Shown: piece by piece, positions 53,775-61,855 of the stretch | Position numbering within the stretch: position 1 is the stretch's first letter | Layout of the letters: every line of letters begins with the position of its first letter | Assembly (NCBI RefSeq): GCF_001766835.1 | Contig: NZ_LKEU01000037.1 | Location: 143,146 to 207,145 of the forward strand | Direction of reading: 5' to 3' | From: Acetobacterium wieringae | GTDB lineage: Bacteria; Bacillota; Clostridia; Eubacteriales; Eubacteriaceae | DNA: 64,000 nt | Notes under the pieces: model-generated | Databases searched by the model: none | Seen by the model: only the letters and a program-made list of their open reading frames with translations | What the model was told of the DNA's origin: nothing | Made by a program: the position numbers and the translations under genes

Positions 53775-54421
53775 ACCTCCATCGCTCCCTTTTTCGCCTT
53801 CAGGTAGACCTCACAATACTGGATGCCCTCATAGAAGTTATTGGTCATGAAATCAATCTGCGGAATTTTGACATAATCCTGATTGACCACCGCTCCGCCC
53901 AACAAAAACCGACGATTGGCAAGCAGGTTTTCCGCTTCCAGGGCCTTGCCCAACTCCTGCAGATAGGGGATCGAATTAGTCATGACGCAGCTGACGGCAA
54001 TGATATCCGGCTGATGCCGTTTGACTGCTTCCACAAATTTTGACACCCGCACATCGACCCCCAGATCGATAACGTGAATACTCCGGTTTTCCAGGGCATC
54101 GATCATCAGATCCTTGCCAATGTCGTGGATGTCGTCAAAAATCGTTCCAAACAGAACCGTGCCCAGCGATTTGTCTGCTGGACCGGTCCCCTGCTTGAGA
54201 TTCGCCGCCGCAAAAATATTTTTGGCAATCATCCCCGAAACAATCAGATCGGCAATATAACATTCACCATTTTCATACTTCTTTCCGATTTCAGCCAGAC
54301 CTTCCATCACCAGATCATATAGCTCCTGGACGGCAATCCCCTCTTTGATCAGTTGGTCAGCCAGCTCTTCGGCCTCATTTAGTTTTAAGTCGGCAATCAG
54401 TTCAATCAGTTTTTCCTTCAT
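53771..54421 (-). CDS. Corrinoid (B12-binding) protein 2
   Basis: 216 residues with an N-terminal helical B12-binding cap (about 1-85) and a Rossmann B12 domain with the cobalt-ligand motif D-D-I-H-D-I-G-K near residue 100. It is the methyl carrier in a methyltransferase system. A second such protein is encoded at 56504-57121, so the operon has two different carriers. The MeTr gene is upstream, separated by 141 nt that include a hairpin. Confidence 0.9.
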   Translation of the reverse strand: MKEKLIELIADLKLNEAEELADQLIKEGIAVQELYDLVMEGLAEIGKKYENGECYIADLIVSGMIAKNIFAAANLKQGTGPADKSLGTVLFGTIFDDIHDIGKDLMIDALENRSIHVIDLGVDVRVSKFVEAVKRHQPDIIAVSCVMTNSIPYLQELGKALEAENLLANRRFLLGGAVVNQDYVKIPQIDFMTNNFYEGIQYCEVYLKAKKGAMEV

Positions 54422-54520
54422 TTCTTCCCCTCAACGCTTCTGTTCCACTTTGTATTCATGATTATATCACATTTACTTTTATCAGCCTACCGGCATTTGC
54501 TGGCCCGCTTAAGCAGTTTG

Positions 54521-54551
54521 GCCCTCTTCCTGTAACCAGGAAAAGGGCCAG
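54521..54551. other. Intra-operon hairpin
   Basis: GGCCCTcTTCCTG/CAGGAAaAGGGCC stem with a short loop between MeTr and corrinoid protein 2. No T-tract, so it is more likely an RNA-stability or processing element than a terminator. Confidence 0.55.
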
Positions 54552-54562
54552 GCTCTGCCTAT

Positions 54563-55366
54563 TTATTTTTTACTGAATTCAACTTTTGCTGCAATGGTGT
54601 AGTGTCGGCAGAAACGATCCCGACCCAGCAGCAGTTCGGTCGCTTTTAGCGATTCGATCAGTGCCACGTTTTCCGGGTTGACCACCGCCGAGTTCATGCC
54701 AGCGGCTACCGCCAGAGTCAAAAAGGTGCGATTGATCAGGGCCCGGTTGGGCAGACCAAAGGAAATATTGCTCAGCCCCCCGGTGATATGCGCTTGCGGA
54801 TAGGTTTCCCGGATGGCCCGGATCGATTCAAAGGCCACCAGACCCGCCTGCTGATCGGTGGCCACGGCCATAATCAACGGATCGACATAGACTTTATCAT
54901 CGGCGATCCCGGCTGCCCGGGTGGCCTCAAAAATCCGTTCCAAAACTGCCATCCGTTCGGCCACGGTTTTTGGCATCCCGGATTGTGATTCATCCAATGC
55001 CAGTGCGATGACATCGCAATCCCGTTCCCGAATAAACGGAATAAAACTCTTCAGACGAGCAGGATCACCATTGATGGAATTAATCATTGGCGTCTTGTTA
55101 ACGACGTGAATGGCTTCTTTGATCACTTCCGGGGTTGAACTGTCAATGCAGATGGGAGTATCCGTGACGGACTGGACGACCTCCAGCAGCCACAGCATGT
55201 CCTCTTGCTCCCGGGAGGGGTCGGTGCCGGCGTTCACATCCAGATAGTCAGCCCCGGCATTGGCCTGATCCAGGGCTGTTTTTTTGATGAAGTCGGCATC
55301 CCGGTTTAAGATAGCTTCCTGGATGGCTTTGCGGGTGCCGTTTATTTTTTCTCCGATAAATATCAT
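54563..55366 (-). CDS. Methyl-corrinoid:tetrahydrofolate methyltransferase (MtgA/AcsE-like)
   Basis: 267-residue pterin-binding TIM barrel. G-E-K-I-N-G-T-R near residue 5, D-V-N-A-G-T near 43, C-I-D-S-S-T-P-E near 73 and G-G-L-S-N-I-S-F-G-L-P-N-R near 200 are diagnostic of methyltransferase II. It would move the methyl group from the corrinoid protein to tetrahydrofolate, feeding acetyl-CoA synthase. The substrate-specific methyltransferase gene precedes it by 16 nt. Confidence 0.92.
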   Translation of the reverse strand: MIFIGEKINGTRKAIQEAILNRDADFIKKTALDQANAGADYLDVNAGTDPSREQEDMLWLLEVVQSVTDTPICIDSSTPEVIKEAIHVVNKTPMINSINGDPARLKSFIPFIRERDCDVIALALDESQSGMPKTVAERMAVLERIFEATRAAGIADDKVYVDPLIMAVATDQQAGLVAFESIRAIRETYPQAHITGGLSNISFGLPNRALINRTFLTLAVAAGMNSAVVNPENVALIESLKATELLLGRDRFCRHYTIAAKVEFSKK

Positions 55367-55382
55367 AGGATCTCCTTAATTT

Positions 55383-56507
55383 TTAATATTCTTGCGCAAC
55401 CTCGTGTATTGCCACAAGATTTTCAAACTTTGAACCAGTCGGAGCATCACAACCTGCTGCTAAAATCACCCCTTTCACACCAATGTCATCGAGTAATCGA
55501 CGAATATAATCCTTGACTTCATCAGGAGTGGATACGGTTAACATTTGTGACGGAACATCTCCCATAAATGCAACGTGATTACCTAAAACTTTCCGGGCTT
55601 TTCTTAAGTCAGTCATACCATCTGTATTGATGATACATTTATTTTCCGGCAATTCTAAAAATCGTTCTAAATCGCGATCCCAATTCTGGTCTAAATGTAA
55701 AATCGGTGTAATTCCACGTTCAATTAAAGCTAACGCAAGTTTATACATGTAAGGCCATACCAAATTATCCCAAATTTTAGGACTGACGAGTCCTGAAGCA
55801 CCCCGCCATCCGCCAATCCATTCACCGATGACATAATCCCGATCAGGTCGTGTGGCGATCATTTTCAACTGTTCTTCCAGCATGACATTTTGTGCTTCTT
55901 TGATTAAGTCCGGTTTTTTATAGCAATCCATAAAAAAAGCTGTCATCGAACGTCCACCACATAACGTTTCAAACGGAGGACAGATTAATCCACTATTTAA
56001 AACCGGATAGCCAGCATCAATATATTGTTGCGCTATCATTTCATCTTTTGCATGATATTCAAAGAATTGTTCAATCTTTTTCATATCAATGATTTGAGGT
56101 AAAATGCGATTCATTACCGCTGCTGATCCTTCTTTAATGATGAGTTCGTAATCGCCATCTTGTATTAATTTTTTCTCATCAACCTGCCAGATATCATTTT
56201 CACCTAATTCCTCACCTGGCATTTTAACTTTAGACCACCATATTAGGCTTAAAGCCGCTTGATGCGCACCTGGATAAGCAAAATTAATACAATCAACCGG
56301 TGCAATAGTATTTATACGATTTACAAATTCTATATAATATTTTAAACCAACTTCTGTATCTGACATATATTTAGCCAATGAAATATCAGAATAGGTTGGC
56401 GGTACCGCTTGCCCCATATAGCAGCCAACAACATGTTCGTTTTCATGATTTATACACGCTTGAACTTTTTTTAATCGTTCATCATATATTGGGTTCGTTT
56501 TCATCAT
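55383..56507 (-). CDS. URO-D-family substrate:corrinoid methyltransferase (MT-I), AT-rich
   Basis: 374 residues of the uroporphyrinogen-decarboxylase superfamily, probably the enzyme that takes a methyl group from a methyl ether or other donor and gives it to a corrinoid protein. Candidate zinc-site residues are in L-H-L-D-Q-N-W-D near residue 275 and A-A-G-C-D near 350. The base composition is clearly lower in GC than the flanking genes, especially in the 5' two-thirds (some 60-nt lines near 56.0-56.3 kb are 22-27% GC against about 50% around). It overlaps the upstream corrinoid gene by 4 nt (ATGA). The substrate is unknown. Confidence 0.85.
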   Translation of the reverse strand: MMKTNPIYDERLKKVQACINHENEHVVGCYMGQAVPPTYSDISLAKYMSDTEVGLKYYIEFVNRINTIAPVDCINFAYPGAHQAALSLIWWSKVKMPGEELGENDIWQVDEKKLIQDGDYELIIKEGSAAVMNRILPQIIDMKKIEQFFEYHAKDEMIAQQYIDAGYPVLNSGLICPPFETLCGGRSMTAFFMDCYKKPDLIKEAQNVMLEEQLKMIATRPDRDYVIGEWIGGWRGASGLVSPKIWDNLVWPYMYKLALALIERGITPILHLDQNWDRDLERFLELPENKCIINTDGMTDLRKARKVLGNHVAFMGDVPSQMLTVSTPDEVKDYIRRLLDDIGVKGVILAAGCDAPTGSKFENLVAIHEVAQEY

Positions 56508-57121
56508 AACATCTCCTTACATAATCTTACGGCTGACTGGGCATCGTCGCCAACTGCATCTGCGCCGGTGTATCTGACCACCGATTCGTCGGTGGGTCCG
56601 CCACCGATGATAATTTTGACCTTATCTCTGAATCCGGCTTCTTCAACGGCTTTGACGGTGTTTGAGATGGAATCATAAGCGGTGGTTAATAAACAGGATA
56701 ATGCCAGAATCGGCGCTCCGGATTCCTTTAAGGCGTCCACAAAAACTTCCGGTTTGGCGTCCACCCCCACATCAATGACATCAAAGCCGCCGGATTTAAG
56801 CATGACATAGACCAGATCTTTACCGATATCGTGGATATCGCCTTCAACTGTGCCCAATACGACCTTGCCCAAAACATCACCGGTTTTGCCCGACAGATGC
56901 GGTTCCAGCATTATGCCCACTTCTTTAAACATTTCGCCGGACATCATTAGATCAGAAACAAAATAGTCCCCGGCACTAAACATCTCCCCAACTTTAACCA
57001 TTCCGGCTTCGCACTCCTTTAGAATCTCGACCGGATCCCGTCCATTGTCCAAATCAAGCTGTACGCTTTCCATCAGTTCATCCATTTCCAGATTTGCCAG
57101 CAATTCACTTATCTTTGCCAT
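56504..57121 (-). CDS. Corrinoid (B12-binding) protein 1, MtaC-like
   Basis: 205 residues. Cap domain about 1-85 and B12 domain with G-D-I-H-D-I-G-K-D near residue 95 (His is the lower cobalt ligand). GGAGGAATGT precedes the ATG. Partner of the MT-I gene that overlaps its stop. A GntR-like site lies about 65 nt upstream. Confidence 0.92.
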   Translation of the reverse strand: MAKISELLANLEMDELMESVQLDLDNGRDPVEILKECEAGMVKVGEMFSAGDYFVSDLMMSGEMFKEVGIMLEPHLSGKTGDVLGKVVLGTVEGDIHDIGKDLVYVMLKSGGFDVIDVGVDAKPEVFVDALKESGAPILALSCLLTTAYDSISNTVKAVEEAGFRDKVKIIIGGGPTDESVVRYTGADAVGDDAQSAVRLCKEML

Positions 57122-57184
57122 TTTTACATTCCTCCAACTATTTTTGAATCAATAATCTTTGGAGAATACCCATCAAAATACAAT

Positions 57185-57199
57185 CGTTATATACAAGTA
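57185..57199 (-). promoter_or_regulatory. GntR-type site upstream of corrinoid protein 1
   Basis: Minus strand TACTTGTATATAACG. It shares TACTTGTA with the site at 58493-58507. Confidence 0.5.
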
Positions 57200-57215
57200 A
57201 AAAATCTATTATCAT

Positions 57216-57328
57216 TTACTCAGATTTATGGTAAAATTCTGATGAGATCTCCTTTTTTCCGTGAATACCAATTAAGGGCCGCAATCCCTGTATGCCTGGA
57301 ATTAAGGAGTCTTTTGTTTTTTTGACAT
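57216..57328 (-). pseudogene. Short frame broken in an A7 run
   Basis: A well-placed AGGAGG precedes ATG at 57328, but the frame stops after 8 codons. Adding one A to the run of seven (57317-57323, T on the plus strand) gives a 37-codon frame with plausible composition (S-L-I-P-G-I-Q-G-L-R-P-L-I-G-I-H-G). A small gene, a slippage site or chance; not recognised. Confidence 0.3.
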
Positions 57329-57380
57329 CGCATCTACCTCCTGTTTTAATTTATAACATCGATGTTACTCGATTATTATG

Positions 57381-57860
57381 CTAATGCCCACAGGCCTCAT
57401 CATGTTCATGATTGTCGTGACAAACCGGACAGTCAACTTCACCACAGCTATGGTTTGTTGCTTCAGGTTGATTGCTTTCCCGATAGTCAGTCAGCATTTC
57501 ATACACACTACAGGTTCGTGCCAGGGCCAGATGAAAATTTTGCAGATTCCTTTTTTTATCGACCCCGGATACAATGGCATTAAAGGTCAGGTGGCCTTTG
57601 CTATTTTGTCTGTCGGTTCCATTGAACTCACAGTTTACCGGTTTATTCAAAGCGACACTGCTGAGACGAATAAAACGATCATCTCCCAATTCAATAATCG
57701 CTTTGATATGTCCAATCATGAAATTTTCGGTCTTGCTTAACTGCTCAAGATAATTTTCTAAAAAAAAGCAGCCGATTTCCTGCCATTTTTTACTCGACCC
57801 CGCCTGTCGTAACGTCAGCGTTGTCTCAATGGCCAGTGTTTCAAAAATATTCTGATACAT
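57381..57860 (-). CDS. Protein with Cys/His metal-binding tail, between CobW GTPase and corrinoid genes
   Basis: 159 residues. No known fold seen in the first 130 residues. The last 25 hold a dense set of Cys and His (C-G-E-V-D-C-P-V-C-H-D-N-H-E-H-D-E-A-C-G-H), suggesting zinc or cobalt binding. It sits 15 nt after the CobW-type GTPase gene, the usual metal-insertase context, so it could hold metal for the zinc-dependent methyltransferase or for the corrinoid. Confidence 0.72.
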   Translation of the reverse strand: MYQNIFETLAIETTLTLRQAGSSKKWQEIGCFFLENYLEQLSKTENFMIGHIKAIIELGDDRFIRLSSVALNKPVNCEFNGTDRQNSKGHLTFNAIVSGVDKKRNLQNFHLALARTCSVYEMLTDYRESNQPEATNHSCGEVDCPVCHDNHEHDEACGH

Positions 57861-57875
57861 CGTCGTTCTCCTTTT

Positions 57876-58472
57876 TTACCCACCAATGATTTTTTGGATC
57901 TGTTCATTAACTAAGTGCTTCACATTAATTTGCACCGTGGGCAGATCCTGGTGATACTGTTTGATCACCTCTTCTGTTTTTTTGATTTCATCTGCCGCAG
58001 CGACATCAATTTTGTTGATAACGGCAAAATCTGCCAGCGGTACCGACGCCGCCAAATACGGTTCCAACACCGCTTCAAACATCTCAATTCGCGTCGGATC
58101 AAGAATCATCACGTTTCTGATTTGCTCTTTTGAAAAACCACTGTGGGAAAGGGCCGGATAGATTGCCGCAGGATCGGCTGCTCCCGAGGGTTCAATTAAG
58201 ATATAATCCAGTTCATAATTCGCCATTAACTGAGTGAGGGTATCTTCCAAACTGATGGCCAGGGTACAGCAGATACAGCCGCCAAATATTTCCCAGACTG
58301 CATACCCCATTTTTTTCATTTGCAGATTGTCAATACCAATCTCGCCCACCTCATTGACAATGATGGCACTGCGTTTTTTTGTTTCAGCCAGGTTTTTTGC
58401 ACAGCGTAACAATAGCGACGTTTTGCCGGAACCAAGAAATCCGGTAAATAAAACGATTTTGGGTCCATCCAT
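57876..58472 (-). CDS. CobW/HypB/UreG-family GTPase (G3E)
   Basis: 198 residues. Walker A is G-F-L-G-S-G-K-T-S (residues 11-19), the metal motif is G-C-I-C-C (65-69), and N-K-I-D is near residue 150. It has only the GTPase domain; the C-terminal CobW domain of longer family members is missing. I chose the ATG at 58472 (GGAGA 6 nt upstream); the ATG at 58478 lies on the binding site itself. First gene of the methyltransferase operon; probable metal chaperone. Confidence 0.88.
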   Translation of the reverse strand: MDGPKIVLFTGFLGSGKTSLLLRCAKNLAETKKRSAIIVNEVGEIGIDNLQMKKMGYAVWEIFGGCICCTLAISLEDTLTQLMANYELDYILIEPSGAADPAAIYPALSHSGFSKEQIRNVMILDPTRIEMFEAVLEPYLAASVPLADFAVINKIDVAAADEIKKTEEVIKQYHQDLPTVQINVKHLVNEQIQKIIGG

Positions 58473-58492
58473 GATCATTCTCCATTCTTAAC

Positions 58493-58547
58493 TTATACGT
58501 ACAAGTAAGTATGGATTTAATATAAACCACTGTAAACGTTTTGTCAA
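58493..58547 (-). promoter_or_regulatory. Operon promoter with GntR-type operator
   Basis: Minus strand TTGACA (58542-58547), 17-bp spacer, TATATT (58519-58524). Downstream, CTTGTA-CG-TATAAG (about 58493-58507) overlaps the start of transcription. The matching half ACTTGTA also occurs at 57185-57199. Confidence 0.7.
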
Positions 58548-58605
58548 GCTACTTTCGCAAATTTGTTTTTATTTACAATATGGGTTGATTGAAAAATTTC
58601 GCATT

Positions 58606-58646
58606 AAATAACGCCATCAAAACAATCGTTTCTGATGGCGTTATTT
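58606..58646 (-). terminator. Terminator of the toxin-antitoxin pair
   Basis: AAATAACGCCATCA/TGATGGCGTTATTT stem just after the toxin stop codon. Confidence 0.76.
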
Positions 58647-58647
58647 C

Positions 58648-58941
58648 TTACTTTTTCATGTAACGTTTGAGCTGTTGATAGAAATTTTCACGGGTACCGG
58701 CCATGATCACAATAATTATTTTATCATCTTGATACTCGATCCGATAGGCAAGTTCATAATTCGTTTGGTTATAATAAATATCATAACCAAATATGCCAGA
58801 CAAATCACCTGTTTTTGCCGTGCCCAGGGTGTGATCAATTAAAAGCTGGTCCATTGCTTTTTGATAAGCCAGCTTTAAATGCTTATCGTTTAATTTTTTT
58901 AAATACCTGGCTGCGGGTAGCAGAATAATCAGTTTTGCCAT
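58648..58941 (-). CDS. RelE/ParE-family toxin
   Basis: 97 residues with the RelE/ParE fold pattern (Y-E-L-A-Y-R-I-E-Y near residue 62, I-I-I-V-I-M-A-G-T-R near 74). Probable mRNA interferase or gyrase toxin. Two nt after the antitoxin stop, so coupled. Confidence 0.82.
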   Translation of the reverse strand: MAKLIILLPAARYLKKLNDKHLKLAYQKAMDQLLIDHTLGTAKTGDLSGIFGYDIYYNQTNYELAYRIEYQDDKIIIVIMAGTRENFYQQLKRYMKK

Positions 58942-58943
58942 AC

Positions 58944-59285
58944 TTATTCCTCTGGGCCAAAAATTTCATCGTATGTGTAAAACTCGCCTTTTCCTTCGGC
59001 TGCCTCTTTTGCTTTTTCCATCATTTTTTCAACAGCGGGACGAACCTTTTTTTGTTCTTCCTTAAATTTTTTGAGTAATGTCTCCCCGCTGTATCCCTGT
59101 GCAATCAGATCGGCCAAAATCTGCTCAGCAAATTCTCCGCCGCTATTTTCTCTAACCGGCTTAATTAAAATCATATTATTCTGAAGAATACATTCCGCTT
59201 CTTTGCCAAACCCCAGTGCTTCAAAATATTTTTGCGGGATTGTAATCTGTCGCTTTCCTGAAATGCGAATGGTTTTTCGTTCCAT
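58944..59285 (-). CDS. AbrB/SpoVT-family antitoxin
   Basis: 113 residues. The N-terminal swapped-hairpin domain (K-R-Q-I-T-I-P-Q-K-Y-F near residue 11) binds DNA; the acidic C-terminal part should neutralise the toxin. TAGGAGG precedes the ATG at 59285. An AbrB-type antitoxin with a RelE-type toxin is less common than RelB. Confidence 0.82.
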   Translation of the reverse strand: MERKTIRISGKRQITIPQKYFEALGFGKEAECILQNNMILIKPVRENSGGEFAEQILADLIAQGYSGETLLKKFKEEQKKVRPAVEKMMEKAKEAAEGKGEFYTYDEIFGPEE

Positions 59286-59432
59286 TTTGGCGCCTCCTAT
59301 CCTCTTAAGCAATTTTTAAATAATTTCCTAGTTTCTTTGATTTTATTATATCACGGATTCCAGTCAGCTGCAATTGATTATCACCACTTAGCCATCATCA
59401 ACATTAATATCATATCACAAGGATCCGAATCA

Positions 59433-59465
59433 AAAAAACGCACCTCAAAATGAGATGCGTTTTTG
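59433..59465 (-). terminator. acsB terminator
   Basis: AAAAACGCATCTCA/TGAGGTGCGTTTTT stem, followed by T on the minus strand. Confidence 0.86.
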
Positions 59466-59500
59466 CTTGTCTTTTTTAAATAAATGTATTGGTAAAATGC

Positions 59501-61636
59501 CTACATAATCGGATCCATCGCCAAAGCGGGATGGTTTTTGGTTTCCAGGAATTCCAGAACCGCTTCGGAGTCGGTGGCAATGGTTTCATCACAAACCATG
59601 TCGGCAAAGTTTTCCGGTCCACCCATGGCTACAACGGCTTTGTTCAAGCGGTCAGCCACATCGTCTTTTAATTCTTTGGGCATCCAGACAATTCGTTGTA
59701 GTCCGCCTTCAGCCGACATAAACTTTTTAGAACCAATCAGGAACCGACCGTGACCCATAAAGCCGGGGGTCTGCACACCACCACCGGTCATGGAGGCCAA
59801 CTCGCCAAAGGTCATCCCAACCGGAGAAGTCTGACTGAATTCACGGTTGACAATGATAACGCCATTGGCTTCAGGCATGATTCCACAGATACATTCAAAG
59901 CAACCACAGGAAGTCATTGGATCTTCAAGGATTGAATACAGAGTGACGCTTTCAACTGCGCCTTGTGATGCGCTGGCAACAGCCTTGTTAACCGAATCCC
60001 AACGACCAACCCGTTCATCACTGGCAGTTCCTTTGATGACCGGCTGATTAGGTCCTTCGGGATCGAGTTCTTTGGTCGCCTTGGCATCCAACCAGGAAAC
60101 CGCGCCACACAGACCCAGACGTTCCGGGGTCACGATGCAGACATGGCTGGGCGCAAAAGACTGACATAATAAACAGGTATAGAATTCATCAACACTCTCA
60201 TCGGTCAGGGCATTCATTCGGGCATCCCGCTCGGCGTAAATCGGTTTAACCATTTCTTCGCCCAAACGTTTAACGTCGTCAGCGTTTGTGTAGATGGTGA
60301 TTTCACATTTATCAACCACCTTTTCAAAATCAGAACGCATTTTGGCATACAGCACTTCACCGATGTGTTTTAAGCGGAATCCTTTTGCAAAGGCTTCTTT
60401 GGTCAGACGAATCCAGGCGATGTTACGTTGGCCCACATGCATGGCTCCATCGATGTAGTTAGTGAAATAGTGGATACGACGTTCCAGAACGGTTTCGAAA
60501 TCTTTTTGCATAGCTTTACCGCCAACCGTAACAACAATCCCCAGTGGCAGACGGACGACATCGGCGTCGGCAAAGCTCGGATCATCGATATCCGGTCCGA
60601 TAACAGTGATTTTGTGATCTTCCATGGTTGCCGGATCACCGGTAGTGACCAGTTCCCAACACTCGGTTTTGTTGCCGCCAAATTCAGCAAACATGGTGTC
60701 TTTCCGAACACGTTCCCCTTCAAAAGCCGAGGCCACGGAAACCGGTACATCGATTTTGGTGACTTTAATTTTAATTTCCCGGGCTTCCAGAGAAAATTCG
60801 ACGGTTTTGGCGTGGTCGGCCTGAGTCATCAGGGCTCCAGGAACTTCAGGTACAGGTACATCAGCAATGACTGGGAAACCAAGCGCAATGGCACCCGCAC
60901 CTACGGAGACAATCACTTCGTTGAGTTCACCAAAGGTATTGACAAAGGCCGGTACCCGTTCTTTGGTGTAAGTTAAAAACTCCGGCAGTTTGCCCGGTTC
61001 GATGCCGCCAAAAATCAGAGCCGCCCGAATCGCCACGGAGACCACGTGAATAACAGAGGTCACTTCATGACCCAACGGGATCACCCGATAATCCAGCCCC
61101 ATCTTGACGCCGCCTTCTAAGGCCTGCTCAATAATGTTACCAACCATAAAGGTCAGCAGTCCTTTTTCCTGATAGTCCTTAACAATCGCAGCCAGAGCCG
61201 CAGGATCAGCAGCTTCGCCCAGCAGGACGGCAATCCCGGGGATATCACCGGTTACCAGAGGCACACCCAATGATCGGATAATCGGATCCGGCACAAAACC
61301 GATGCCGGAATCATTGGCATAGGGGTCACCATCCAGATAGCGGATCGCTTCAATAATTTCGGCCCCAACAGCGGTCGCCAGACCGGCATTTAAAGCCTCG
61401 CCCAGATCTTCCTTGTTGGTGATCAGGCTTTTAAGAATGCCCACAGCCGCTGGTAAATCGCCCAGGGTCTTAATTTTAACCCCGGTAGCGGCGTAGATAA
61501 TCGGCAAACAATAAGCGGTATCGGGATAACCCACGGCATGATCCGCACCAAATTTTTCAATGGCGTCATTCACTGCGCCTTCGGTTAATCCGGCAACTGC
61601 ATTGGAACCGGCGTAAATTAAATCTGTCAAACTCAT
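59501..61636 (-). CDS. acsB: Acetyl-CoA synthase subunit AcsB (CODH/ACS beta subunit)
   Basis: 711 residues, close to the 729 of the Moorella enzyme. It joins CO, a methyl group from the corrinoid iron-sulfur protein and CoA to acetyl-CoA at the nickel-containing A cluster. All ligands are present: Cys488, Cys491, Cys500 and Cys510 bind the [4Fe-4S] cluster, with Cys577-x-Cys579 and the bridging cysteine holding the two nickels; Phe494 matches the gating residue. No acsA, C, D or E gene is adjacent; a toxin-antitoxin pair lies downstream, so this is a stand-alone copy. Upstream a sigma-54 promoter replaces the expected sigma-A one. ATG start confirmed by AAGGAAG. Confidence 0.95.
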   Translation of the reverse strand: MSLTDLIYAGSNAVAGLTEGAVNDAIEKFGADHAVGYPDTAYCLPIIYAATGVKIKTLGDLPAAVGILKSLITNKEDLGEALNAGLATAVGAEIIEAIRYLDGDPYANDSGIGFVPDPIIRSLGVPLVTGDIPGIAVLLGEAADPAALAAIVKDYQEKGLLTFMVGNIIEQALEGGVKMGLDYRVIPLGHEVTSVIHVVSVAIRAALIFGGIEPGKLPEFLTYTKERVPAFVNTFGELNEVIVSVGAGAIALGFPVIADVPVPEVPGALMTQADHAKTVEFSLEAREIKIKVTKIDVPVSVASAFEGERVRKDTMFAEFGGNKTECWELVTTGDPATMEDHKITVIGPDIDDPSFADADVVRLPLGIVVTVGGKAMQKDFETVLERRIHYFTNYIDGAMHVGQRNIAWIRLTKEAFAKGFRLKHIGEVLYAKMRSDFEKVVDKCEITIYTNADDVKRLGEEMVKPIYAERDARMNALTDESVDEFYTCLLCQSFAPSHVCIVTPERLGLCGAVSWLDAKATKELDPEGPNQPVIKGTASDERVGRWDSVNKAVASASQGAVESVTLYSILEDPMTSCGCFECICGIMPEANGVIIVNREFSQTSPVGMTFGELASMTGGGVQTPGFMGHGRFLIGSKKFMSAEGGLQRIVWMPKELKDDVADRLNKAVVAMGGPENFADMVCDETIATDSEAVLEFLETKNHPALAMDPIM

Positions 61637-61697
61637 AATTTTTCACTCTTCCTTTTCAAAGAAATATTTTTTATTAATCATACTACCAATTTATTAT

Positions 61698-61714
61698 TGC
61701 AAGTTTTGTGCCAA
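61698..61714 (-). promoter_or_regulatory. Sigma-54 promoter of acsB
   Basis: Minus strand TTGGCAC-AAAAC-TTGCA, with the invariant GG (-24) and GC (-12) and 5-bp spacer. It places the start near 61687, about 50 nt before the ATG. Confidence 0.86.
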
Positions 61715-61785
61715 CCCCATAAAATGCCGCCAAGCCCGGTTTGATGGGATTTTTATCCGCCTGCCCCGATTTGATAGTGTCTATT

Positions 61786-61834
61786 ATTTTGACACTGTCA
61801 AAATACAGTTGACACTTTTTGACATCACTTGACA
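61786..61834. promoter_or_regulatory. Enhancer array for the sigma-54 activator
   Basis: A perfect 19-bp palindrome ATTTTGACA-C-TGTCAAAAT (61786-61804) is followed by TTGACA half-sites at 61809, 61819 and 61829, exactly 10 bp apart. A weaker copy TTGATAGTGTCTA starts at 61771. The array lies about 75-135 bp upstream of the promoter, directly behind the activator gene's stop codon. Confidence 0.78.
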
Positions 61835-61855
61835 CTCGTCCCGGCCACCGGCTGT

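Noticed and set aside
53771..57121. Cobalamin riboswitch upstream of the corrinoid genes
   Set aside because: No B12-box-like sequence or suitable leader fold was found before the CobW or corrinoid genes.
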